DNA of 64,000 nt from Campylobacter concisus (GTDB lineage: Bacteria > Campylobacterota > Campylobacteria > Campylobacterales > Campylobacteraceae): positions 124,001 to 188,000 of the forward strand of contig NZ_CP060707.1 of the NCBI RefSeq assembly GCF_003048675.2, given 5' to 3'. Each line of letters opens with the position of its first letter. Position 1 is the stretch's first letter. Positions 26,201 through 36,300 of the stretch are shown here, piece after piece. The notes below the pieces were generated by a model. The model did not search any database. It was not told the origin of the DNA and saw only the letters and a list, made by a program, of their open reading frames with translations. Position numbers and translations under genes: made by a program.

Positions 26201-26965
26201 ATGAGTGAAAATCAAAATGACATTTCAGTTTTAAGCCAGACAAAGCTTCTAGGACTTGGCGCAAATCCTGCCCTAGATCACGTGCTACCACTGCTTCTTT
26301 TGGCAAACAGAGTATCAAAACTACAAAATTTTTCACAAAGTGAGATGCAAAATTTACGTGAAAAGCTGATAAATGATATATTAAGCACCACTTCAAAGAT
26401 CTCAAATTTGGGCATTTATGAAGAGGATGACATCATTAGGCTTAGATATTGCCTTTGCGTTTTCATCGATGAGAGCTTGCTCAAAAATGAAATTTTTATG
26501 AATAGTTTTTGGGCGAACAACACTTTGACAACGAGATTTTTCAACGAAAATTTAGGTGGCAACAAATTCTTTGGCATCATGGATAAATGGTTTGAAAATG
26601 TTGGCAAAAACAAGGACTTTTTAGAGTTTATCTACGCTTGTTTGGTGCTTGGCTACAAGGGTAAATACGAAGCGCAAGAAGATTGCAACGAGAAAATTTC
26701 ATACCTTTGTGAAAATATAGCCTCAGCCGTTTCGCCACTTATAAAGGCTGATGAAAATGTATTTGAAAAGAGCTATTTAAAAACTAAAAAGAGAAGCTTT
26801 TTTGAGATATTTTCACTAAGACATTTGAAATTTTATTTTATCCTTATAGCGCTTGCAGCGATTGCAGCTGCGTTTTTATATAGCACCTATTCGATGGATC
26901 AAAACAACGTTAAAAACGACAGCGTTCTAAACAATAAAATAGAAAATTTTATGGACAAAAAGTAA
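26201..26965 (+). CDS. tssL: T6SS inner-membrane protein TssL (DotU family)
   Basis: A 254-residue DotU/TssL. The family signature ANPALDHVLPLLLLANRVSK is at residues 19-38, followed by LRYCLCVFIDESLL and SFWANNTLTTRFFNENLGG. The C-terminal membrane helix is at about residues 207-226 (FYFILIALAAIAAAFLY), with a short periplasmic tail. No peptidoglycan-binding OmpA-like domain is attached. It forms the inner-membrane complex with TssM and TssJ. The GTG of tssA follows the stop directly. Confidence 0.94.
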   Translation: MSENQNDISVLSQTKLLGLGANPALDHVLPLLLLANRVSKLQNFSQSEMQNLREKLINDILSTTSKISNLGIYEEDDIIRLRYCLCVFIDESLLKNEIFMNSFWANNTLTTRFFNENLGGNKFFGIMDKWFENVGKNKDFLEFIYACLVLGYKGKYEAQEDCNEKISYLCENIASAVSPLIKADENVFEKSYLKTKKRSFFEIFSLRHLKFYFILIALAAIAAAFLYSTYSMDQNNVKNDSVLNNKIENFMDKK

Positions 26966-28246
26966 GTGCAAGATAAGTTTTTCAACAAATTTAACGAAAA
27001 CTTTTCAGAAAACGAACTCTACATCAGCCTTATAGACGAGATGTCAAAGTATAAGACTTTGACTCATGATACGATAAAATGGGACTTTGTTTTTAGCTCG
27101 TCTTTAAAGGCATTAAGCGAATTTAGCCTCGATGTAAAGCTTTTAAATTTCTTAGCTATCTCTGCTGTAAATTTAAACCAAAAAGATAGTTTTAAAACTC
27201 TGATCGAGGCCTTCTCATTTTTTCTAACAACCCTAAAACAAGAGCCAAATTTATTAGCCAAAAATGAAAAGCAAGTGCCTGCTAAAAAAAAGATATTTGC
27301 CCAAACGATAGAGCTTTTTACGCAAGCTCATAGGGACGGTATAAATTTAGACGAAGCGGACGCAAGAGCTTTTAATGAGCTTGTACCTGAGCTCTCACGC
27401 GAGCTTAGCACGCACTTTGACACGCTTTATATAGAAGAGAAAAATGAGCAAACTCAAAAAGTAGAGGAGCCAAAACAGCCGCAAAAGACCGAACCAAACT
27501 ACTCGCAAAGTGTCTCTTTTGGCAATAGCGACATTAGCACATTTAGTGATAGAGAGTTTAGGGAGTATTTTGTAAATTTATCCATCTCGCTTTTAAAAAA
27601 TGATATAAAAAATTTGACCGCTTACTCGCTTATTTTTGAGGCGATGTGGGGCAGGATCAAGGCTTTGCCAGTTAGCAGCGAGCAAGTGACGCAGATACGC
27701 TATCCTGATGAAAATTTGATCTTACTTTTTAAAAATATGAAAGAAGCAAACCTTGGTAATTTAGAGAAATTTATAAGAAATTTAGCTCTTAATCCATTTT
27801 GGATAGATGGCGTTAGGATATTTTGTGAATTTTTAAGATCATCTGGACTAAGCGAGCAAAGCGAACTAGTTTCTAGTATGACTTTAAATTTTATAGAAAA
27901 ATTTTCAGATATGAAAAAGCTTAAATTTCAAAGTGAAGAGGCATTTTTCAGCGAAGAGAGTGCTAAATTTTTTAGTAAAAAAGTGACTTCAAATTTTATC
28001 TCTAGTGATGATATGAAAAAGGATATGAGCTTTGAAGAGCTGATAAAAGCCCTTGATAGAAGCAAATATACAACAAATTCGCAAAGTGAGCTTAGCTTTT
28101 TGTTAGAGCTTTCCAAAATTTTTACAAGCCAAGGCATGGATAACAATGCGAAAGTTGTATATTCGCAAATAGTTAAATTTATAGAAAACACCGAGCTTAA
28201 GGATTATTTGTCAGATATTTATATAAAGGCAAAAACATTTTTGTGA
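26966..28246 (+). CDS. tssA: T6SS protein TssA (ImpA/VasJ family)
   Basis: A 426-residue protein starting at GTG immediately after the tssL stop. The N-terminal about 110 residues show the ImpA_N-like pattern (IKWDFVFSSSLKALSEFSLD, ISAVNLN, IEAFSFFLTTLKQEPNLL). A linker rich in Gln/Pro/Glu follows at about 155-175. The C-terminal helical part (KLKFQSEEAFFSEESA, LSFLLELSKIFTSQGMDNNA) ends with a VasJ-like helical domain. TssA proteins prime or cap sheath polymerisation; the subtype (short or long) is not certain. It is the last gene before the tssB promoter. Confidence 0.85.
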   Translation: MQDKFFNKFNENFSENELYISLIDEMSKYKTLTHDTIKWDFVFSSSLKALSEFSLDVKLLNFLAISAVNLNQKDSFKTLIEAFSFFLTTLKQEPNLLAKNEKQVPAKKKIFAQTIELFTQAHRDGINLDEADARAFNELVPELSRELSTHFDTLYIEEKNEQTQKVEEPKQPQKTEPNYSQSVSFGNSDISTFSDREFREYFVNLSISLLKNDIKNLTAYSLIFEAMWGRIKALPVSSEQVTQIRYPDENLILLFKNMKEANLGNLEKFIRNLALNPFWIDGVRIFCEFLRSSGLSEQSELVSSMTLNFIEKFSDMKKLKFQSEEAFFSEESAKFFSKKVTSNFISSDDMKKDMSFEELIKALDRSKYTTNSQSELSFLLELSKIFTSQGMDNNAKVVYSQIVKFIENTELKDYLSDIYIKAKTFL

Positions 28247-28286
28247 TAAAATATGTTTTTTTAAAACTTCTTTAATTTTATTTAAT

Positions 28287-28292
28287 TATAAT
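28287..28292 (+). promoter_or_regulatory. Putative -10 box for tssBCEFG
   Basis: TATAAT in an AT-rich flank lies 34 bases before the tssB ATG, which has AAAAAGGA as ribosome-binding site. It fits a strong promoter for the sheath genes. Confidence 0.55.
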
Positions 28293-28326
28293 TCTTAAAT
28301 CATTTACTCAAAAAAAGGATGTTATT

Positions 28327-28812
28327 ATGGCAGAGAATTCAATCCCACCAAAAGAACGTATAAACATTGTTTATAGAACCAAAACAAACAACCAAGAAGC
28401 AGATGTTGAGCTTCCATTAAAGCTGATGGTAGTTTCAAATTTGACTGGTGAAAACCAAACTCCACTTGAAGATCGCGAAGTTGTCTCTATAAATAAGATA
28501 AATTTCGATCAAGTTATGAAAAGTTTAGACATTCATACTGAATTTTCAGTGAAAAATAGACTAAATTCTGGTAGCGAAGATCTAAATATCGATCTAAATT
28601 TTGAAAGCATTCAAGACTTCAATCCAGACAATATCATCAACCAAGTACCTGAGCTAAAAAAGCTATTACAGCTTAGAAAAGCTTTAGTTGCGTTAAAAGG
28701 ACCTATGGGCAATATGCCTGATTTTAGAAAAGCAGTTTTAGAGGCTATTAAGGATGAAGATAGTAGAAAACAGCTTCTTTTAGAGCTTAAAGACGAAAAA
28801 GATAAGGAATAA
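28327..28812 (+). CDS. tssB: T6SS small sheath protein TssB
   Basis: A 161-residue TssB (VipA/IglA family). The signature RINIVYRTKTNNQEADVELP and LPLKLMVVSNLTG is at residues 12-42, followed by DQVMKSLDIHTEFSVKNRL and ending in a charged helix. It pairs with TssC to build the contractile sheath. It lies two bases before tssC, an invariant arrangement. Identification is certain. Confidence 0.97.
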   Translation: MAENSIPPKERINIVYRTKTNNQEADVELPLKLMVVSNLTGENQTPLEDREVVSINKINFDQVMKSLDIHTEFSVKNRLNSGSEDLNIDLNFESIQDFNPDNIINQVPELKKLLQLRKALVALKGPMGNMPDFRKAVLEAIKDEDSRKQLLLELKDEKDKE

Positions 28813-28814
28813 AA

Positions 28815-30263
28815 ATGTCTGAAACTAAAGTAAAAACTCCTATCATCGAAAGCATAATGCAAAGGAGCAAATATACAAAAGATGATGAAAGTTATAGCGT
28901 AGTAAAACAAGGAGTTGCTGAGTTTATCTCAAATATCATTACAACAAACAACGCTGAAGAGAAGATAAATAAGCTAGCACTTGATGAGATGATAGCCCAT
29001 ATAGATACGCTTTTATCAGCTCAGATGGATGAAATTTTACACAATAAATCTTTCCAAGAGCTAGAATCTACTTGGCGTGGCATTAGATTTTTGGTTGAGA
29101 GAACAAATTTCAACGAAAACGTAAAGATCGATCTTTTAGATGCAACAAAAGAAGAAATTTTAGATGACTTTGAAAACAATCTAGATATAACTCAAAGCAC
29201 ACTTTATAAGCAAATTTACTCAGCTGAATATGGTCAATTTGGTGGTGAGCCAGTTGGCGCGATAGTTGCTGACTATGAGCTAGATAAGTCAAATCAAGAC
29301 ATGACTTTCTTAAACAAAATGTCTTCAATTGCGGCGATGAGCCACTCTCCGCTTCTAACTTCGTTATCTTCTAAATTCTTCGGACTTGATAACTTTGGCG
29401 AGCTTGAAAACATAAAAGATCTAAAGAGCCTACTCGAAGGTCCTCAATACACAAGATGGAGAACTTTTAGAGAGAACGAAGACGCAAAATACACAGGTTG
29501 TATGGTAAATAGATTTCTTACTAGATCTCCATATATCCCAGAAGATAACCCTATAAAAAGCTTTAACTACCGCGAAAGCGTTGATAAGCACGATGATATG
29601 CTTTGGGGCAACGGCGCTTATGCGTTTGCTACAAGACTTACAGAGAGTTTTGCGGACTATAGATGGTGCGGAAACATCATCGGACCAAAAGGTGGCGGCG
29701 CTGTAAAAGACCTACCAACTTACACTTATGAAAACTACGGAAGCGTTCAGACAAAAATTCCAACCGAAGTTTTGATCACAGATAGAAGAGAATTTGAGCT
29801 TGCAGAAAATGGCTTTATCACGCTTACGCTAAGACGTGATAGCAACAACGCTGCGTTCTTCTCAGCAAACTCTGTGCTAAAACCTAAAGTTTTCCCAAAT
29901 ACTCCAGAAGGCAAAGCTGCTGAGACAAATTTCAGACTTGGCACACAGCTTCCATATGTATTTTTGATCTCTCGTTTGGCTCACTATCTAAAAGTACTTC
30001 AAAGAGAAGAGATCGGTACTTGGAAAGAGCGCAGTGACGTTGAACGTGGCTTAAATGAGTGGCTAAGACAGTACATCTCAGATCAAGAAAATCCACCAGC
30101 TGATGTAAGAAGTAGAAGACCATTTAGAAGCGCAAAAGTCATCGTTAGCGATATAGCTGGCGAGCCAGGCTGGTATAAGATAGAGCTTCTAGCTAGACCT
30201 CACTTTAAATTTATGGGGGCAAATTTCGAGCTTTCTTTGGTTGGTAAGCTGGATAAAGAGTAA
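28815..30263 (+). CDS. tssC: T6SS large sheath protein TssC
   Basis: A 482-residue TssC (VipB/IglB family). The conserved NKSFQELESTWRGIRFLVER lies near residue 80, then EFGQFGGEPVG-type (AEYGQFGGEPVGAIVADYEL), LLTSLSSKFFGLDNF, LPYVFLISRLAHYLKVLQRE and the end FKFMGANFELSLVGKLDKE. It forms the outer sheath with TssB. No clpV is found in the window, so how this sheath is disassembled is open. Confidence 0.97.
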   Translation: MSETKVKTPIIESIMQRSKYTKDDESYSVVKQGVAEFISNIITTNNAEEKINKLALDEMIAHIDTLLSAQMDEILHNKSFQELESTWRGIRFLVERTNFNENVKIDLLDATKEEILDDFENNLDITQSTLYKQIYSAEYGQFGGEPVGAIVADYELDKSNQDMTFLNKMSSIAAMSHSPLLTSLSSKFFGLDNFGELENIKDLKSLLEGPQYTRWRTFRENEDAKYTGCMVNRFLTRSPYIPEDNPIKSFNYRESVDKHDDMLWGNGAYAFATRLTESFADYRWCGNIIGPKGGGAVKDLPTYTYENYGSVQTKIPTEVLITDRREFELAENGFITLTLRRDSNNAAFFSANSVLKPKVFPNTPEGKAAETNFRLGTQLPYVFLISRLAHYLKVLQREEIGTWKERSDVERGLNEWLRQYISDQENPPADVRSRRPFRSAKVIVSDIAGEPGWYKIELLARPHFKFMGANFELSLVGKLDKE

Positions 30264-30271
30264 ATTTAAGC

Positions 30272-30661
30272 ATGTCGCTGATAGATAAAATTTTATATGA
30301 ATTTAGTGATGAGTCAAAATTTCGTCCATATTTTAAAGATCTAGACAGCGACATCAAAGATCATATCGATACTATCTTAAACTCAAGGCTAGGAAACTAC
30401 GGCCGTTTAAATGATAGTATCATCGATCTTTGGTCGGTTGGGGTCGAGATAAACGAGCTTGGCCATAGACTTGGCATGGCGATATATGAACTAATCACCT
30501 CAAACGAAAATAGAATAGAGATAACCTCTATCGGCTATGATGACTCGCTAAAGCCTTGGCGTATCATCTTTAACATAAACTATAAGCATAAAAACGACAA
30601 TTTCAAAGAGTATTTGCTAAAGGTTATTTTTAAAAACAATAGATATTGTGAGATTTTATAA
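30272..30661 (+). CDS. tssE: T6SS baseplate protein TssE (gp25-like)
   Basis: A 129-residue gp25-type baseplate wedge protein. Visible features are the N-terminal SLIDKIL start, ILNSRLGNYGRLND (equivalent to the 'LNTRxGxxxxxpdyG' segment), GLxxxx-like SIIDLWSVG and a C-terminal beta strand (WRIIFNINYKHKN). The stop overlaps the tssF start (TAATG), so the two are translationally coupled. Firm from motif and order. Confidence 0.9.
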   Translation: MSLIDKILYEFSDESKFRPYFKDLDSDIKDHIDTILNSRLGNYGRLNDSIIDLWSVGVEINELGHRLGMAIYELITSNENRIEITSIGYDDSLKPWRIIFNINYKHKNDNFKEYLLKVIFKNNRYCEIL

Positions 30662-32379
30662 TGGATTATAATGAAAATAATTTAGCTTATTTTCAAAAAG
30701 AGATGGCGTATCTTGATGAAACAAGAGCACTTTTTATAAAGAATTTCCCAAAAGTCGCACCATTTTTAGATACTAAGAGCAAAGATCCTGATGTTGAGAG
30801 TATCATAGAAAATATGGCTATTTTGACATCAAGGATTAGACAAGAGCTAGATGAAAATATCCCTTTAATAGCTGAGTCTTTGATAAATATCTTAATGCCA
30901 AGCTACACAAATCCTTTCCCCTCAGTTTGCATGCAAGAATTTGCTCTAAGAGATGACTTTTCAGAAAAAAAAGAATTTATACCAAAGGGCAGCATCATAG
31001 AGTCAAAGCCAATAAACGGCGTGGCTTGTAAATTTCAGACGATATATGACGTAAATTTACTTCCTTTAAAGATATCAAAAGCTTTTATGTCAAATAACAA
31101 AAGCGACTATCTTTTAAATTTAAACATATCTATTACCAAAGATGAGCTTAGTACCAAAGAGCTTGATACCAACTTTTTAAATTTATACCTTGGCGATAAC
31201 ATATACTTCTCTTCAACTCTTTTGATGTGGCTAAAAAACTACTTGAAATTTATAGTAATAAGCTTTGAAGATAGCGATGAGGAGATAAAACTTGGAGCTG
31301 ATAAGCTTAGCTTGGATGAATTTGATGAAGCTTTGATAAATAGCGATGAGTTTGGTTTTGAGGCGTTTGAGCTTATAAAAGAGCTTTCATATTTTTCATC
31401 TAAACTAAATTTCATCCGTATAAACGGACTTGGTTTTTTAAAGAGATTTGACGCAAAAAGCTTTAACATCAAATTTGTCTTTTCAAAAGATATGCCAAAT
31501 GGTTATGTGCCAAGGCTAGAGTACTTCTCTCTCTTTGCCACACCAGCGATAAATTTGTTTGCCAAAGGCGCTGAGCCTATACAAAATAACAACAAACGAA
31601 GCGAGTATAGAATTTTCATCGACCGCTCAAACATAAATGCTTACGAGATAGTCTCTATCACAAAGGTCGTCGCTCACAGCAGCAATAATGAAAAAAGGAT
31701 ACTTAAAAACTACAAAAGCTTTGAGAGGTTTGAGTTTTTAAATAGTCAAAGATCAAAGGATTATTACTTTGTAAGCAACAAAATAGATATGAAGCTAAAC
31801 TCTTACAAAGAAATTTCATTTTTTAAAAATGACGCTAAAGAGCAGACCGTAAGCATCGAGACGCTTTGCTGTAATAGCGACCTACCAATTAATCTAAAAC
31901 TAGGCGAGATAAACAAAATCCAAAATCACCAAGGCGTAGTAACCAAAAATTTAACTATCCCAACTAGCGTAAAACGTGTAAATGTAGATGGAAATTTACT
32001 TTGGAGGCTGGTTAGTATCTTGTCATTTAGCTATCAAAGCATACTAAACAAAGGCTCTTTTTTGGCACTGCTTAATGCCTTTATGCTACCTGATGATGAG
32101 TTTTTGAAGAAATTTTCTAGCTCGCTTCATGAGATAAAGACAAAACAAATCCACAGGGTCGATGGCGGCTTTGCAAAAAGAGGAGTGCTTTGTATATTTT
32201 ATATAGATGAGAGCGAGTTTGAAAGCCTTGGAAATGTCTATGTTTTAGGTATAAATTTGGCTAAGTTTTTATCAAAATTTGCTTCTATTAACTCATTTTG
32301 CGAGCTTAAGATAAAGTGCGTAAAGAGTAAAATTTTATTTGATTATGGGTTTTTAAGCGGCACGAAAGAGCTTGTATGA
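30661..32379 (+). CDS. tssF: T6SS baseplate protein TssF
   Basis: A 572-residue TssF (VasA/ImpG). The N-terminus YFQKEMAYLDETRALFIKNF matches the family start, then KSKDPDVESIIENMAILTSR and LIPLIAESLINILMPSYTNP-like LIAESLINILMPSY. The C-terminal half contains LWRLVSILSFSYQSIL and the end KFLSKFASINSF. It forms the baseplate wedge with TssG and TssE. The stop overlaps the tssG ATG (ATGA). Firm. Confidence 0.95.
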   Translation: MDYNENNLAYFQKEMAYLDETRALFIKNFPKVAPFLDTKSKDPDVESIIENMAILTSRIRQELDENIPLIAESLINILMPSYTNPFPSVCMQEFALRDDFSEKKEFIPKGSIIESKPINGVACKFQTIYDVNLLPLKISKAFMSNNKSDYLLNLNISITKDELSTKELDTNFLNLYLGDNIYFSSTLLMWLKNYLKFIVISFEDSDEEIKLGADKLSLDEFDEALINSDEFGFEAFELIKELSYFSSKLNFIRINGLGFLKRFDAKSFNIKFVFSKDMPNGYVPRLEYFSLFATPAINLFAKGAEPIQNNNKRSEYRIFIDRSNINAYEIVSITKVVAHSSNNEKRILKNYKSFERFEFLNSQRSKDYYFVSNKIDMKLNSYKEISFFKNDAKEQTVSIETLCCNSDLPINLKLGEINKIQNHQGVVTKNLTIPTSVKRVNVDGNLLWRLVSILSFSYQSILNKGSFLALLNAFMLPDDEFLKKFSSSLHEIKTKQIHRVDGGFAKRGVLCIFYIDESEFESLGNVYVLGINLAKFLSKFASINSFCELKIKCVKSKILFDYGFLSGTKELV

Positions 32380-33272
32380 GCGAAGAGATAAGCCAAGCTT
32401 CTTTTTTTAAGCTGATAAAAAACATCCTAAAAAATAGGGATAGGAGCGAGATATTTTTAAAAAATAGCTCGAGTTTTGCCTACCCGATCAAAGAGCTCGA
32501 GAGCTTAGATGAGCAGGAGCTTACAAAGATAATTGTAAATTTTATGGGTCTTTTAGGAAGCGGCTCGCACCTAACAAGCTACATTTTAGAGAAAATTTCA
32601 AAGACTAATGACAATAGCTATGAGCTATTTTTTGATTTTTTTGACAACTACTTGCTTTGGCTTTTTTTTGACAGCATTAGTCTGAAAAACTACGCAAGAT
32701 CTTTTGAAGATGAGCTTGATGATAAAATTTCAAAGATATTACTTGATATGCTTAATATAAAAGAAAAGCTGCTGGCAAAGAAATTTCTGCCATTTTCGCC
32801 ACTTGCAGTTAGCCAAAGAAGGCCAAAAAAAGAGGTTGAATTTGCACTTCAGAGCCACTTTGGGCTAAAAGATAAGCTTTTTATACTTGAAAATTTACCA
32901 AATCAAATTTTTATAGCCCCATCAAATTTAAACTCTTTAGGTCATAAAAATAGGACACTTGGTAAAAATTTCATCCTTGGTAAAAAGCTTTTTGAAAAAC
33001 AAACCAAGATCGCAGTCTTTATAAACGGCATAGAGTATGAAGAGGCTGTGAATTTCTTCCCCAAAAAAGATAAATTTAAAGAGCTTCAAGAGACTCTTTC
33101 TTATTTTACTAATGATGAATTTGTTTCTGATTTATATTTGAAGATAAATTACTCTCACAAGATGCAGTTTAAGCTCGGGTCAAAATATACAAGTAGTCAA
33201 ATTGGCTTTGGTTCAAGGCTTAAAAATGATAAAAAAATGTCAAATTTTATAAAATTTAGACTTTGTTCATAA
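32376..33272 (+). CDS. tssG: T6SS baseplate protein TssG
   Basis: A 298-residue TssG (VasB/ImpH). Typical features are FFKLIKNILKN at the start, FMGLLGSGSHLTSYIL (the family 'FxGLxGxxgpLPxxyte' region), FFDFFDNYLLWLFFDS, and LGKNFILGKKLFEKQTKIAV near the C-terminus. It is slightly shorter than gammaproteobacterial versions. It overlaps tssF by 4 bases and closes the tssBCEFG run; tssM follows after a separate promoter. Confidence 0.92.
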   Translation: MSEEISQASFFKLIKNILKNRDRSEIFLKNSSSFAYPIKELESLDEQELTKIIVNFMGLLGSGSHLTSYILEKISKTNDNSYELFFDFFDNYLLWLFFDSISLKNYARSFEDELDDKISKILLDMLNIKEKLLAKKFLPFSPLAVSQRRPKKEVEFALQSHFGLKDKLFILENLPNQIFIAPSNLNSLGHKNRTLGKNFILGKKLFEKQTKIAVFINGIEYEEAVNFFPKKDKFKELQETLSYFTNDEFVSDLYLKINYSHKMQFKLGSKYTSSQIGFGSRLKNDKKMSNFIKFRLCS

Positions 33273-33301
33273 AATTTAACTCCAAAATCAAAAAAATCTG
33301 A

Positions 33302-33307
33302 TATAAT
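33302..33307 (+). promoter_or_regulatory. Putative -10 box for tssM
   Basis: TATAAT in 'gatataattacataaaa', 43 bases before the tssM ATG. Outside one base it is the same as the tssJ promoter context at 24280-24296, a shared signature of the two membrane-complex transcription units. Confidence 0.55.
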
Positions 33308-33349
33308 TACATAAAAGAAATATATTTATTTGTAAAAGGATTTGCAGCT

Positions 33350-36300
33350 ATGGCATTTATCGACTACTTACGCAGATTTTTCACATTTTTTAGGTTTAAA
33401 CACAGTGTTGTTTTAGTAACCTCTATCGCTCTTAGTGTTTTGTTTTGGCTCTATGCCCCGCTTGTAGCATTTAACGATATATATAGCTTTGCTAGCGTTA
33501 GCTCACGAGTTAGCGTGCTAGTTGCTTTTTGGGCAGTTATATTGTTTTTTGTCTTGCTCAGACCGCTGATGAACTATTTTGCATCACGCAAAGATGAGAA
33601 AAACGACAAACTAAAAGAGATAAAAAAAGAGTCAATGGATAGTTTTGGCAAGGCAAAGAGAAATTTCTTACTTTCGCTAAAAGACGCCAAAACGACTTGG
33701 AAGAAAGATATAAATTTTAAAAAATTGCCATTAATAATGATAATAGGCAACGAGGGTGCTGGCAAAAGTGCTTTTATAAACTACTCAAATATCGAATTTC
33801 CTCTATCTGATAGCCTAGATACTTATAAAAAGATACACCAAAGTACGACAAATTTTAACCTTTATGTATCAAAATTTGGAGCACTATTAGATACTGAGGG
33901 CATTCATTTTGCGCAAGAGAGCCTCTATCAGCCAACTGCAACAGAGGAGCTTCCTGAAGATGATGTAGAGAAAAACAGAGACTATCTACTTAAAAAAGGC
34001 GTTTGGAACGAGTTTTTACACTTTTTAAAGAGAAATGACTTTAACTCAAGACTAAGCGGCGCCGTGCTTATCATCGATACTAAAAAATTCCTAGAAGGCA
34101 CTCAAGAGTATTTTGACGAGCTTATAAGATATATGGTAAAGAGGATAAATGACTGCGAGAAACACCTTGGCATTAAATTTCCTATTTACGTAGTCTTTAG
34201 CAAGCTTGATCTTATAGATGGTATGGGTGATTATTTCAAATTATTTAATGAAGACGTGGCAAATAAAGCTCTTGGTATAAATTTAGACTCAAATTTCACC
34301 GCTCAAACACTTGAGACAGAGCTTAAGGGCTTAAGCGACTCGCTATTTAAACACCTAATGAGCAAAAACTCGATCTCACACATGCTAGAAGATAAAAAAC
34401 GCTCATATTTGTTCTTAAAACAGCTTGAAAATTTCTTCGTGCTAGTAAAAGACTTTGTTACAAAGCTAAGCTCTCAAAATGCTCTTAAAAACACATCTGT
34501 GATAAATGGAGTTTATTTTGTAAGTGCATATCAAGAAAACATCCCTATAAACTACCTTACAAATACGATTTGCGATAAATATAGCATCAAAAAACCACTT
34601 CTTAGAGCGGTAAATAATTACAGCAAACAAAGCTACTTTGTAAAATCATTTTTAAAAGAGATCGCTTTTAAAGCAAATGTAACGAAATTTGGTGCGCAAA
34701 ATAGATTTATTAAATTTATAAATTTCGCCTTAGTGGCTGCACTTTGTGCGGGAGTTTATTTTGGCTCTAGTTATATTTTAAATATCAAAAATACAAAAGA
34801 GCAAATTGCGGCTAACAACGTAGATAAAATTTCTAACTATCTTGATAGCAAAAAGTATAAAGATCTTACCGCTACACAAAAGATCGAGCTTTTAAATCTG
34901 CTAAAACAAAGTCTAAACGACTATCCAAGGATCTTTAGCGGTGATACTAAATTTGAGTACATCACTCTTGATACCTCTTATAAGGGCTTTGCACCTGTTA
35001 AAGCGCTTTATTACGATCTTAGTGCTGACTTTTTCAAAAATACAGTTTTAACTGAGATGGAAAATATCCTAAAAACAGAGAGTGATCCAGATAAGCTTAT
35101 AAAAGCCTTTTATATGTATGATTCACTTTTTGATAAAAACTATACAAACGTAGATCTATTTAAAATTTGGATAGCTGCAAACTGGGATAAATTTGAAAAA
35201 TATGGCGTTGCTAAAAATGAGTTTTTAGCACACATTGAAGCCATTTTAAATGCTAAAAATTTAAGCATTTCAGCAGATCAGAGCGCCCAAAGTGCAGCAA
35301 ATACTAAACTAACACCTGTTCAAAGAGCAAAAAGGCTCTACTCGATACTTGAGTTTATCTCATTTAAAGATGAAAAATCATTCTACGACATCAAAAAAGA
35401 GGTTGAAAATTTAAACCAAGTAGTTCAAGAAAAAGAGGCGTTTAATCCATTTAATAAAATTTATACAAAAGAAAATTTAAGAGACTTCTTGGCAAAACTT
35501 AGCTCAAACATCGATGAGACTGCAGGCATAGAGTCATGGCTGATGGATACCAACTCATCTTTAAAAGATATCAGCTCAAATGAGAAAAAAGAGCTAAGCA
35601 TCGCAGTTGTAGAGCTTTACTTGCAAAACTATGCTGATAAATGGAACCAAATTTTAAGAGCGATCGAGCCAAATGAATTTGCTACTAAAAAAGAGGTCAT
35701 AGACGAGCTTGAAATTTTGTCAAAAAGAGAAAACCCACTAAATTCTCTTATAAAACTAACTAATCAAAATACAAATTTAAATGATGAAAATTTACTAAAA
35801 TACATCTACTCTCTAGGTTTTGCTTCAAGCGAGATAAAACGCGTATTTACAGACTTTAGCACTAAATTTACAAACTATCATGCGCTAAATTCTGACGGAT
35901 CGCTAGATCTTATCAGCAATGACGTCACAAATGTATATAAAAAAGTTAGTGACTATAACTTTGAGATGCTTCAAAGCAGTGACGATAAGATCGTTTATGC
36001 GATAAATGGCATAAAAAATGAGAATGATCCATTTATCGTGCTAAATAATGACGCCAAAAAGCTTCCAGATGAGCTAAATGAGTACTATCAAAAGCTATCA
36101 AAGCTTGCTTGGAAACAAGTAGAAAACGGAGCTTCATCGCTTTTGGCAACAGCTTATAAAGATGATGTTCTTGATGACTTTGAAAGTCTTATAAAGCCTT
36201 ATTATCCATTTAATGAAAACTCAGCAAAAGCTGTTAGCATCGAAGAATTTAAGAGATTTTTTGGTAAAGACGGAACGTGGAATAGCTTTTATGATAAGTA

